A DNA stretch of 64,000 nucleotides, taken from contig CAZIQL010000010.1 in the NCBI GenBank assembly GCA_964541485.1, positions 1-64,000 of the forward strand. Direction: 5' to 3'. Positions 16,756 to 23,879 of the stretch are shown here, in pieces; position 1 is the first letter of the stretch; each line of letters starts with the position of its first letter. Both the position numbers and the translations under genes were made by a program. The stretch is from SIG299 sp964541485. Lineage in GTDB: Bacteria; Bacillota; Clostridia; Lachnospirales; Lachnospiraceae. Below the pieces are notes generated by a model that made no database searches, was not told where the DNA came from, and was given only the letters and a program-made list of their open reading frames with translations.

Positions 16756-17673
16756 TTAAGAAGAGAAAGAGATTAATTGATTATATAGAGGAAGAATGAT
16801 ATCCAGTTCTTCTTCTAATTCATCCGCAATTATTTCGGCAGATTTACCTTTTTGAATCTTGCGGGAAATTTGTTCTTTTAACTTTTCTTCGCGACCTTCT
16901 TCGCGACCGATTTCATGACCTTCTTTTCGACCGATTTCATGTCCTTCTTTGCGTCCAATTTCCATTCCAATTTCACGGCCTTTTGTCATGCCGATTTCTA
17001 AGATGTTCGATTTAACCGCCTCCCATTCTGTGGATTCAAGAACTTCGCAGACAACAGAATTCAGCGTTTGGATGCGGGAGTCATATAGTGCGAGGTCTGA
17101 ATCTTCAATTTTAGTGTGTTTCATGTATTGCAACAGACCGATGAGTTCCGGTCTGCCGTTTTTGCTGGTCATATTTAAGAAAATTTTTGTAGTTCCATCC
17201 TCTAATTTTAAATCTGCGATTTCTTCACATTGCTCTGTGAAAGTATACATAGCACGGTCTTTTTTGAAAATATCTGTCTGTGTGATAAAAATAATAACCG
17301 TGGAAGGCAATTCCTTGTATTTCGTTTTTTTACCGGACTTTAAGATAGGCGAATCTATCATACTCTGGTAATAGCGGGAACGCTTCTGTATCTCTGATGC
17401 ATCCGATGAGTTCTCCATTTCTGTATTAAACTGGCGTTTAGTTGCATCGATAGCCCATGCATCTAAACGGATGGCTCGATTGCCCGATTTGTTTAAAATA
17501 ACCTGTTCCACTTTCACTTCGGTCAGAGACAGTTTCGCATCATTCATAATAATGCTGAGAACTGCTTCATAGGCTTCTTTGTTGCGCATAACAGATAAAA
17601 ATAAGGCAAAGTCACTTAGGTTGAACTGATAATCGGAAGGTAATACTTCCGAGACTGTGTTTTGTAAATCCAT
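16756..17673 (-). CDS. Rpn/PD-(D/E)XK-family nuclease (putative transposase type)
   Basis: Member of the recombination-promoting nuclease (Rpn, PDDEXK_2) family, 305 residues. The N-terminal part matches the family pattern, with DYQFNLSDFALFLSVM, VKVEQVILNKSGNRAIRLDAWAID and the acidic FNTEMEN, followed by the helical RSRYYQSMID and the IIFIT strand. The C-terminus has a Gly/Glu-rich imperfect octad repeat (GREIGMEIGRKEGHEIGRKE), typical of these proteins, and a helical tail. Members move DNA inefficiently and are often found in many copies per genome. The upstream DNA is unusually structured. Confidence 0.85.
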   Translation of the reverse strand: MDLQNTVSEVLPSDYQFNLSDFALFLSVMRNKEAYEAVLSIIMNDAKLSLTEVKVEQVILNKSGNRAIRLDAWAIDATKRQFNTEMENSSDASEIQKRSRYYQSMIDSPILKSGKKTKYKELPSTVIIFITQTDIFKKDRAMYTFTEQCEEIADLKLEDGTTKIFLNMTSKNGRPELIGLLQYMKHTKIEDSDLALYDSRIQTLNSVVCEVLESTEWEAVKSNILEIGMTKGREIGMEIGRKEGHEIGRKEGHEIGREEGREEKLKEQISRKIQKGKSAEIIADELEEELDIILPLYNQLISFSS

Positions 17674-17702
17674 GAAATCCTCCTTCGTTTTAAATGATAT
17701 TA

Positions 17703-17874
17703 GGAAGGAGAAGTGTATTTGCCATGGCGTCCGTTACGCCTTCTCCCTGCCATAGTATGAGGTAAGCAAGGAGTTTTAGTTCAAGAAGACAGAGGCCACC
17801 TGTCAAAGAAGTTCCAGAAACGATAAGACTTCATTGCTTAAGGTGAATGTAGCATAATTAGGCGGAGAATGCAA
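17703..17874 (-). promoter_or_regulatory. Promoter and structured leader of the Rpn-family gene
   Basis: On the minus strand TTGCAT (17869-17874), a 17-bp spacer and TACATT (17846-17851) with an upstream TG form a clear promoter. The roughly 165-base leader can fold into two units: TAAGCAA (17834-17840 on minus) with TTGCTTA (17763-17769) closing a hairpin that contains GACAG/CTGTC, then GGAGAAG (17740-17746) with CTTCTCC (17707-17713) enclosing GGCGT/ACGCC. AAGGAGG precedes the start. Could be an independent small RNA. Confidence 0.5.
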
Positions 17875-17923
17875 GGAAACTTTAAAGAGGAAAAGTGAAA
17901 AAAAGTGTATTTTGGACCCTTTC

Positions 17924-17952
17924 TTGACAACCTACAAAAATGCTGATAAATA
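17924..17952 (+). promoter_or_regulatory. Promoter upstream of the split sigma gene
   Basis: TTGACA at 17924-17929, a 17-bp spacer and TAAATA at 17947-17952. It would give a leader of about 270 bases before GTG 18229. The AT-rich stretch 17953-18228 holds no convincing gene. A second TTGACA at about 17958 lacks a matching -10. Confidence 0.5.
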
Positions 17953-18228
17953 AAGGGTTTGACAAGTGTTTTACAAAGAAAATGACAAAAAAATTTGTTC
18001 AATATATACAAAGAAGTATGCGGATTTTCTACAGATTGAGCATTTTAGCATCGGAAATAAAAGGGAAAATAAACCGCATTCTGCACAAAAATCAAGCAGT
18101 TTTTTGTGCAATTTTTTCTGAGTGGAAAAATTTCGTTTTTTATTTATAATGAAAATGAACCTTTGAAAAGGAAATTACGTCTTACTATATGAAACCGGTT
18201 TTAATATAAGAAGAACGGAAGTGATGAA

Positions 18229-18726
18229 GTGGAAGAGTTTGAACAGCTGCTTGCGGAGTATAAGGGGGCGGTAGAACGGTTTGTAAAGTTCCGGCTACCG
18301 GATAAAGCAGAAGCGGAGGATGTGCTGCAGGAGGTGTTTCTGACGGCGTATCAGAAGTTTGGCGGGTTGAAAAACCAAGAGATGTTTCCGGCGTGGATTA
18401 TCAGCATTGCACGTAATAAATGCAATGACTGGTTCCGGACAAAGGCAAAGTGCATGGAATTGCCGTACGAGCAAATGACAGAGAGAGTATTGGCCCATGG
18501 ACGGCACGGGGTCACAGAGGTAAGCGTTGTACATGATACGCTGGAACTGTTGGGAGATAAGGACAAACAAATTTTATACCTGTATTTCTTTAAGGAACTG
18601 TCGCAGGCAGAGATTGCAAAGCGTCTGAATATTCCGCTTGGGACGGTAAAAGCCGCCTGCATACAGCAAAACAAAATTTCAAAAAGAAGTATCCATATTA
18701 TAAGGAATCGGAAGGAGTCAGTGTGA
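18229..18726 (+). CDS. RNA polymerase ECF-type sigma factor, N-terminal part of a split gene
   Basis: Sigma factor with region 2 (EFEQLLAEYKGAVERFVKFR, AEDVLQEVFLTAYQKF, PAWIISIARNKCNDWFR) and region 4 (LYLYFFKELSQAEIAKRLNIPLGTVK). After GTVK the frame reads AACIQQNKISKRS and stops, while the -1 frame continues SRLHTAKQNFKKKYPYYKE, the normal end of region 4, straight into the next ORF with no stop. The gene has therefore lost one base near 18648 or is read by frameshifting. GTG start follows GGAAG. Homologues known to me carry the sigma part and the C-terminal domain in one chain. Confidence 0.8.
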   Translation: MEEFEQLLAEYKGAVERFVKFRLPDKAEAEDVLQEVFLTAYQKFGGLKNQEMFPAWIISIARNKCNDWFRTKAKCMELPYEQMTERVLAHGRHGVTEVSVVHDTLELLGDKDKQILYLYFFKELSQAEIAKRLNIPLGTVKAACIQQNKISKRSIHIIRNRKESV

Positions 18727-19511
18727 TGAAGAGAATGCCGGAGTATATACCTGAGTATACAATCGAAGAAAGTAAGGAAGCACCGTTTGCGGTGAAATGG
18801 GAAGAAATGATGGGATGGTTTATTGTGCCAAAGCTTGGCGAAAAGCTTGCCTGGGCAATGTATGACTTCCCGGAGAAGATGCGGACGGAGCACACTTATA
18901 TGGAGGTGGTCGGAAGGGCAGAGGTCCATGGAATTGAAGGCGTGGAAATCACAGCCGTGGAATGCGACCCCATGGATTGCAATCAGACAGACAATACGAA
19001 AACAGCAGAGAGAAGCTTTGTGGCACAGCTTACCGACACCCATTGCAGAGCATTGGCTGAGACTCATATGCAGGATGGGGTAAAGAAATGTTATACATTT
19101 CTTGACGGAGATGCCTTCCTTGATAATTGGGGCTTTGGTGAGGATAACTGCGGCAATGAGACCAACCTGGCTCCAAAAGGTGATATTACGAGACAGGGCG
19201 ATGTGATTACAAGTGTTGATAAGAAGTTTTTGTTAGACGTGGTCGGAAGATATCAGGTAACCATCAACGGAAAAAGCTATGACACCATTTGCGTCATGGA
19301 TATTGAAACCTATAACGGAGGAGTGGCAAGCGAGCAGTTCCTTGATGAAAACGGAAGAACCATTCTTTGGCGCAGATACAACAAAGATGATTGGGCTATC
19401 GACCGATTTGGTCAGAAGTGGAGCGAACGCTTCCCAGACAACGACCGCCTGACTGTAAACGGCGAAACTTACGTCCATTGGTATGACTGTATTACAGATT
19501 ATATTCTATAA
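18723..19511 (+). CDS. C-terminal domain of the sigma factor (split off by frameshift)
   Basis: The 262-residue segment beginning MKRMPEYIPEYTIEES and continuing KWEEMMGWFIVPKLGEKLAWAMYD, FVAQLTDTHC, GFGEDNCGNETNLAPKGDI and LTVNGETYVHWYDCITDYI matches what I recall of the long C-terminal extension of a clostridial sigma-70 family protein. Its role is unknown. It may sense a ligand or regulate the sigma part. A GTG at 18723 overlaps the sigma stop and could start it separately, but no good ribosome site is placed for it. The unbroken -1 frame argues it was one polypeptide. Confidence 0.7.
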   Translation: MMKRMPEYIPEYTIEESKEAPFAVKWEEMMGWFIVPKLGEKLAWAMYDFPEKMRTEHTYMEVVGRAEVHGIEGVEITAVECDPMDCNQTDNTKTAERSFVAQLTDTHCRALAETHMQDGVKKCYTFLDGDAFLDNWGFGEDNCGNETNLAPKGDITRQGDVITSVDKKFLLDVVGRYQVTINGKSYDTICVMDIETYNGGVASEQFLDENGRTILWRRYNKDDWAIDRFGQKWSERFPDNDRLTVNGETYVHWYDCITDYIL

Positions 19512-19602
19512 AAAAGAGAAAAAACTTTCCAACCCTCTCTTCCTTGCGGGTACTTAATAGATGTACAACATGTTGTGAAGAAAAAATAAGAGGTGAATCA
19601 CT

Positions 19603-19851
19603 TTGACGGAAAAAGAGTTAGTAACACTGTTAGAAACCGAATATCTTGCAAAAATTCTGGGCTTTTGCTATCAGAAGTTAAACGACCGGGAGGCGGCATG
19701 GACACGGATTCTTTCCGAACATGAAAAGACTGTGCCAAAGCACTTGCACGGACAGAAGGGGAATTTCTTATCGAATCGTAATAGAAAAGGAGGAGAGGAA
19801 GTGAATTTTCCTCTCCTTCTTGTTTACCCGACTATGTACAAAACATCATAG
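19603..19851 (+). pseudogene. Truncated sigma-factor-like fragment
   Basis: From TTG 19603 (AGAGGTGA upstream) the frame reads MTEKELVTLLETEYLAKILGFCYQKLNDREAA, the typical opening of an ECF-type sigma region 2, and then loses similarity (WTRILSEHEKTVPKHL). The expected EDLAQ-type motif is missing. It appears to be the first 30 codons of a decayed second sigma gene, ending near the hairpin at 19787. Confidence 0.5.
19787..19821. terminator. Bidirectional terminator
   Basis: AAGGAGGAGAGGAA pairs with TTCCTCTCCTTCTT (one G-T pair) around a 7-base loop. On the minus strand it is followed by CCTTTTC and would end the anti-sigma operon. Confidence 0.75.
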
Positions 19852-19858
19852 TGGTAAA

Positions 19859-21661
19859 TCAGTTTCTGTTACCATTGTTTTTATTTCCGTTGTCGTCCGG
19901 TCTGGATTCTTCTTCATTGTCCTTCTCTTTTTCGGAAACTTCCTTATTAGGATTCATCCAGTCAAACCAATCTTCCCAGTTGTTCCAAGGATTTTCCGGC
20001 TGTTCGTTTTCCTGCTCATTCTCTTTTTCGTCATTCTCATCGGTCTCAGAGTCGGATACGATGATTTCGCCGGTCAGGGCATCGATTTTGTAAGTATAAT
20101 CTGTATGATTTACTTCAAAATTAATCAGGAAGAACATGCTGTTCTGGTCAGTTACAAAACGCACTTCAAAATCATCCACAACATCCTCTGCAACAGCTGC
20201 GTGGGCAAGGACCATTTCCTTTAATTTTTCCATGGTTGGGAACTCGTAATCGGTAGACCAGCCAGGAAGCTGCGGACGTTCCTCATTCTCCTCAGGTTTT
20301 GGAGATTCGCTTGGCTTTGGATCCTTGCCAGGATTTCCGGATGGTTCTGTACCAGGTGTTACTAACGGCTCAATCGGCTGGGTAGGTTCTGCAGTCGGTT
20401 CCGGAGTAGGAACAGGAGTATTAGTTGCAGTTGGCTCCGGTGTCGGTGTATTCGTCGGAGTTGGTGTGTTTGTTGCTGTCGGCACCGGAGTTGGTGTGTT
20501 TGTTGCTGTCGGCACCGGAGTAGGGGTGTTCGTTGTTGTCGGCACCGGAGTAGGGGTGTTCGTTGCTGTCGGCACCGGAGTAGGGGTGTTCGTTGCTGTC
20601 GGTACCGGAGTAGGAGTATTGGTTGGTGTCGGTGCTACTGTCGGTGCCGGCTTTTCTACAGGCTTTATGTCGCTGTTTACCAGTTCTCCGGTTATGGCAT
20701 CAATATCATATTCGTACTCATTGTCATTATAAATAAATTCTATCTCATAAACCATTTTGCCGTTTTCATATTCCAGCTCACATTCAAAGTCCTCAAGGAC
20801 AATGTCAGAACCTGCATCTAATCCTGCTGCAGCAAGAGCGGTAGTAATAGCAATACTTTCTTCAATATATGCTTCCTTGCTGGAGGATCCGATGCTGGAA
20901 ACACCCTCTAAGGTTACATCGTTGGATTCTGCCAAAAGACTCAATTCGTTAATGGAAAGAGTAGCCAGGTCTTCAAAGGTATACTGCTCACTCTGGTTTG
21001 CAATTTCCTGAATTAACTGAGCCTTGCCGATGGATACGTCATGTGCCTCAGCAAGTTCTTTTAATTCATCCGTAGGTTTGATGGTTTGGCAGAGAACCGC
21101 TGCGTTAAATTCCTGTGCAAGAAGCGTATTTTCAATATCTTCCGCAATCTTTGCCTGAAGCTCTAAGCTTTGTTCATCATCACCGCCATCAATACTTACT
21201 AAGATGGAGTTTGCAATTTCATTTAAGTAACCGTTCTTTAACATGGAGCCTACTAAGGCATTTAAGGTAACTTCAAGACTGCTTCCTTTAAAATCCATTT
21301 CACCGATGATAATTTCGGCATCCTCATTGCGAGGAACCACTTCCAGAACAACTGCTTTCTGGTTTATTTTAATTTCCACGCTTGGGTTCACATCCAAAGA
21401 AACGGTGGTGTCTACAATATAATTGGCGCGGTACATTTTAATACCGGATAATCCGCCTATCATTAACAGGAGCCCCGCAGCGATTCCTGCGGCGTAGGCG
21501 GCATAGGTTCTTAACTTACGATACTTGGTTTTATTGTTTATGGTCAGAGGAATTGCATTTTCATTCTGTTCAAAGCAACGGTCCAGTATCTTCTCTTGCA
21601 TATCAGGAACAATACCCTCAAAAGCCTGTGCAACTTTTGCATCAATATCCTGGTTTGTCAT
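19859..21661 (-). CDS. RsgI-like anti-sigma factor with PepSY domains and TP-rich linker
   Basis: Single-pass membrane anti-sigma protein, 600 residues. Cytoplasmic N-terminus (about 1-50), one helix (about 52-75), then the RsgI middle domain signature YIVDTTVSLDVNPSVEIKINQ (about 80-100). Outside lie a PepSY-like domain (about 275-320, YEYDIDAITGEL), a linker of TPVPTATNTP ten-residue repeats, a second PepSY-like domain (about 465-530, YTYKIDALTGEI) and an acidic tail. Start ATG 21661 lies 3 bases after the sigma gene stop, so the two are co-translated. It probably holds that sigma factor and releases it on an outside signal. Carbohydrate-sensing RsgI proteins are known, but the ligand here is unknown. 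Confidence 0.87.
   Translation of the reverse strand: MTNQDIDAKVAQAFEGIVPDMQEKILDRCFEQNENAIPLTINNKTKYRKLRTYAAYAAGIAAGLLLMIGGLSGIKMYRANYIVDTTVSLDVNPSVEIKINQKAVVLEVVPRNEDAEIIIGEMDFKGSSLEVTLNALVGSMLKNGYLNEIANSILVSIDGGDDEQSLELQAKIAEDIENTLLAQEFNAAVLCQTIKPTDELKELAEAHDVSIGKAQLIQEIANQSEQYTFEDLATLSINELSLLAESNDVTLEGVSSIGSSSKEAYIEESIAITTALAAAGLDAGSDIVLEDFECELEYENGKMVYEIEFIYNDNEYEYDIDAITGELVNSDIKPVEKPAPTVAPTPTNTPTPVPTATNTPTPVPTATNTPTPVPTTTNTPTPVPTATNTPTPVPTATNTPTPTNTPTPEPTATNTPVPTPEPTAEPTQPIEPLVTPGTEPSGNPGKDPKPSESPKPEENEERPQLPGWSTDYEFPTMEKLKEMVLAHAAVAEDVVDDFEVRFVTDQNSMFFLINFEVNHTDYTYKIDALTGEIIVSDSETDENDEKENEQENEQPENPWNNWEDWFDWMNPNKEVSEKEKDNEEESRPDDNGNKNNGNRN
20461..20610 (-). repeat. 30-bp tandem repeats in the anti-sigma linker
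   Basis: Five in-register 30-bp copies, each coding a ten-residue TNTPTPVPTA unit, differ by only a few bases. They lie in the extracytoplasmic linker and keep the frame, so copy number can vary without breaking the protein. Confidence 0.85.
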
Positions 21662-21664
21662 GAT

Positions 21665-22237
21665 TTATTCTCCTTTCTGCAACGCGGTCTGTAACTTTTT
21701 AATGGCTCGGTTGTACTTGGAAAGTACAGTAGGAAGCGGTAACTGTAATACGGAGGCAATTTCTCTGTGCTTGAAACCGGATACGGCATGAAGCACAACA
21801 ATTTGTCTTTCTTCATCATTTAAGCTTTGCATGCATTCCTTTAGTACGAGCCTGTCCTCGCCGGAAAGTCCTTCGTGACCGCTGATATACGGTGCCCAAT
21901 CCTCCTCGGGGAGATCGGAGTAGCGATTATGTTCCCGTAGTCTTTGTAAACAAAGATTTCTGGCGATGGTAATCATCCATGCCAGAGGCTTGCCCTCGGA
22001 GATGTACCCTTTGGCCGAGTTGTACACATGAACAAAACAATCCTGCAGAACGTCCTCTGCATCGTGGGTGTTTTTTAAAATGGATAGGGAAAAACCATAT
22101 ATACTTGCGCTTGTTGCACGGTAAAGTGCAGAAAGCGCATCCTGGTCTCCGACTGCAATTCGGAGAAGATATTGGTCAATTTCTTCATTATTGTTTGTTC
22201 GTTTGTTTGTTACTGACGTCAGGTTCATGGTAAACAT
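21665..22237 (-). CDS. ECF-family RNA polymerase sigma factor
   Basis: Sigma factor of 190 residues. Region 2 shows LSALYRATSASIYGFSLSI, AEDVLQDCFVHVYNSA and PLAWMITIARNLCLQRLRE. Region 4 shows RQIVVLHAVSGFKHREIASVLQLPLPTVLSKYNRAIKKL. AAAGGAG precedes ATG 22237. It is followed immediately by its presumed anti-sigma factor and preceded by a transglutaminase lipoprotein gene on the same strand, a plausible regulon member. No consensus ECF -35 could be assigned with confidence in 22238-22313, which contains an AATAATTTT/AAAATTATT palindrome. Confidence 0.92.
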   Translation of the reverse strand: MFTMNLTSVTNKRTNNNEEIDQYLLRIAVGDQDALSALYRATSASIYGFSLSILKNTHDAEDVLQDCFVHVYNSAKGYISEGKPLAWMITIARNLCLQRLREHNRYSDLPEEDWAPYISGHEGLSGEDRLVLKECMQSLNDEERQIVVLHAVSGFKHREIASVLQLPLPTVLSKYNRAIKKLQTALQKGE

Positions 22238-22313
22238 CTTGCTACTCCTTTCATATAGTTAACGCAGAAAAGATGTGTTTTATCGCACAGGTTGTAAAAT
22301 AATTTTAAAATTA

Positions 22314-23837
22314 TTATTTCAGTATAATTTGCAGCAGATAATGGGAGCTTCCCAGCGCCTCAGAAGGATAATAACTTAAGCTGCCGCTGTAGTTTAAGGT
22401 AGGGAAGACGAGCTGGAGCAGTGCGTCTTCGGTCAGTGTACCATCCGCCGGATAAATGAGAGTAATGGTGTTTTCCTCGGCCTGGGCAAGAATCAGTGCC
22501 TTTGCCTCATCCTCGGTAGTACAGAGGTAATCCTTATATGGATACAGGCGATACGAGGTATCATTGCAATTATGGTCATTGCCGCATTCGCATTCCCAAA
22601 GCTCATGCTGGGCGAGACTTTCAACCTCATCATCCGTCATCATAAAGTAGGTGTAAAGCACCTTGCCCGGGGTGTCCGGTACAGGGTCATCCCATGTAAC
22701 ATCAATATGATACCACTCATCTTCTAATTGTACCAGATTCCATGCGTGAGTTTCACTGGTCACATACTCGCATGGAATATCAGCAAGCAGCATGAACAGA
22801 TGGAAAGAGGATGCATAGCCGGAACAAACCGCCATGCCGTTTAACAGGGTCCCTTCCACATAATGTGCAGCACCGCCATTCATGGCAGCGGCTGCCTGCT
22901 CGTCATAGACCGTATTTAAGACAAGGTAGTCGTGGACTGCAACAATGGTATCAATGTCGCTTAAGTTTTCTGTATCCAGCGATTCCCAGATGGACAGGAG
23001 CTTTTCGTATGCGGCAAGCTCTGTTGCATCAAGGTACGAGGTATCGCCGGTCTGAATTGTATATACGTGCTCCGCATCAATCGGGTAAATCATCAAATCC
23101 TTGAAACGCAGATAATAGCCGTTGTGATATTTGGTCAGACTCTCAAGCTCCATCGAGAGAATGGCAGGAAACATTTGCATGTATTCTTCGGCAGAGTGGA
23201 GCATGGAAGGGTCTTCGACTAAAATGCCAAATTCATAGTAGCCTGCCAAAGCCTTTTCAAAGAAATAACGGGAGGCTTCTGCTTCTGAAGTAAAACAGGT
23301 GTCTTCCAAAATCGTATTTTCTTTATATACAATTTCCGGCAGGTTATTCGGAGTCGGAGTTGGCGTATTGGTTGCCGTCGGTTTCGGGGTATTGGTCGCT
23401 GTTGGCTTTGGCGTATTGGTTGCCGTCGGTTTTGGCGTATTGGTTGCCGTCGGCTTTGGAGTATTGGTTGCCGTCGGCTTTGGAGACGGAGTTACCGTCG
23501 GAATTTCTGTAGGTGTCATGACCGGAGTCGGTGTGTCTGTAGGAGCTATAGTCCCTGTCGGCGTCAATGCTTCCTTCGGAGCCGTGGTTTCCGTTGGAGC
23601 CGTAGTTTCCGTTGGAGCCGTGGTTTCCGTTGGACCCGTGGTTTCCGTTGGAGCCGTAGTTTCCGTTGGAACCATAGCTTCCGTTGGAGCCATAGTTTCC
23701 AGCAGTGCTGTGGTTGCCGTAGGGGAAGAAGTTCCGGTTGGCACCGCAGGTGGTTCCGTAATCATATCACATGCACACAGACCTATCATGAAAAGGAAAA
23801 GACCTGTGGCAGCAGAATTTCGTAAAGAATGTTTCAT
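22314..23837 (-). CDS. Transglutaminase-like domain lipoprotein with TP-rich repeats
   Basis: Secreted lipoprotein of 507 residues. Signal peptide with lipobox-like GLCAC (Cys about 23), then two low-complexity linkers: TETTAP six-residue repeats and KPTATNTP eight-residue repeats. The C-terminal half is a transglutaminase/protease-like domain: VAVHDYLVLNTVYDE, catalytic Cys in GMAVCSGYASSFHLFM, His in SETHAWNLVQL and Asp in WYHIDVTWDDP. It probably acts on cell-wall or surface protein cross-links. The linkers presumably span the wall. Likely transcribed towards the sigma gene downstream. Confidence 0.88.
   Translation of the reverse strand: MKHSLRNSAATGLFLFMIGLCACDMITEPPAVPTGTSSPTATTALLETMAPTEAMVPTETTAPTETTGPTETTAPTETTAPTETTAPKEALTPTGTIAPTDTPTPVMTPTEIPTVTPSPKPTATNTPKPTATNTPKPTATNTPKPTATNTPKPTATNTPTPTPNNLPEIVYKENTILEDTCFTSEAEASRYFFEKALAGYYEFGILVEDPSMLHSAEEYMQMFPAILSMELESLTKYHNGYYLRFKDLMIYPIDAEHVYTIQTGDTSYLDATELAAYEKLLSIWESLDTENLSDIDTIVAVHDYLVLNTVYDEQAAAAMNGGAAHYVEGTLLNGMAVCSGYASSFHLFMLLADIPCEYVTSETHAWNLVQLEDEWYHIDVTWDDPVPDTPGKVLYTYFMMTDDEVESLAQHELWECECGNDHNCNDTSYRLYPYKDYLCTTEDEAKALILAQAEENTITLIYPADGTLTEDALLQLVFPTLNYSGSLSYYPSEALGSSHYLLQIILK
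23371..23697 (-). repeat. 24-bp and 18-bp tandem repeats in the lipoprotein linker
   Basis: Five 24-bp copies at about 23371-23490 (KPTATNTP) and between six and seven 18-bp copies at about 23580-23697 (TETTAP). All unit lengths are multiples of three. Copies are near-identical, suggesting recent slippage or recombination. Confidence 0.85.
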
Positions 23838-23879
23838 ACTATATGTCCTTTCTATTGTAAGCTTCTTAAGAAGCAGTGT

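Noticed and set aside
17940..18149. A 69-codon frame (MLINKGFDKCFTKK...) before the split sigma gene
   Set aside because: Its ATG lies inside the promoter spacer just before the -10 at 17947, there is no ribosome site, and the region is simply AT-rich.
20461..20610. 30-bp repeats as a possible CRISPR array
   Set aside because: The copies are contiguous with no unique spacers and code in frame for a protein linker.
20325..20732. Long Val/Gly-rich frame opposite the anti-sigma linker
   Set aside because: It is the reverse reading of the TP-rich repeats (GVGVFVAVGT), a common artefact of such repeats.
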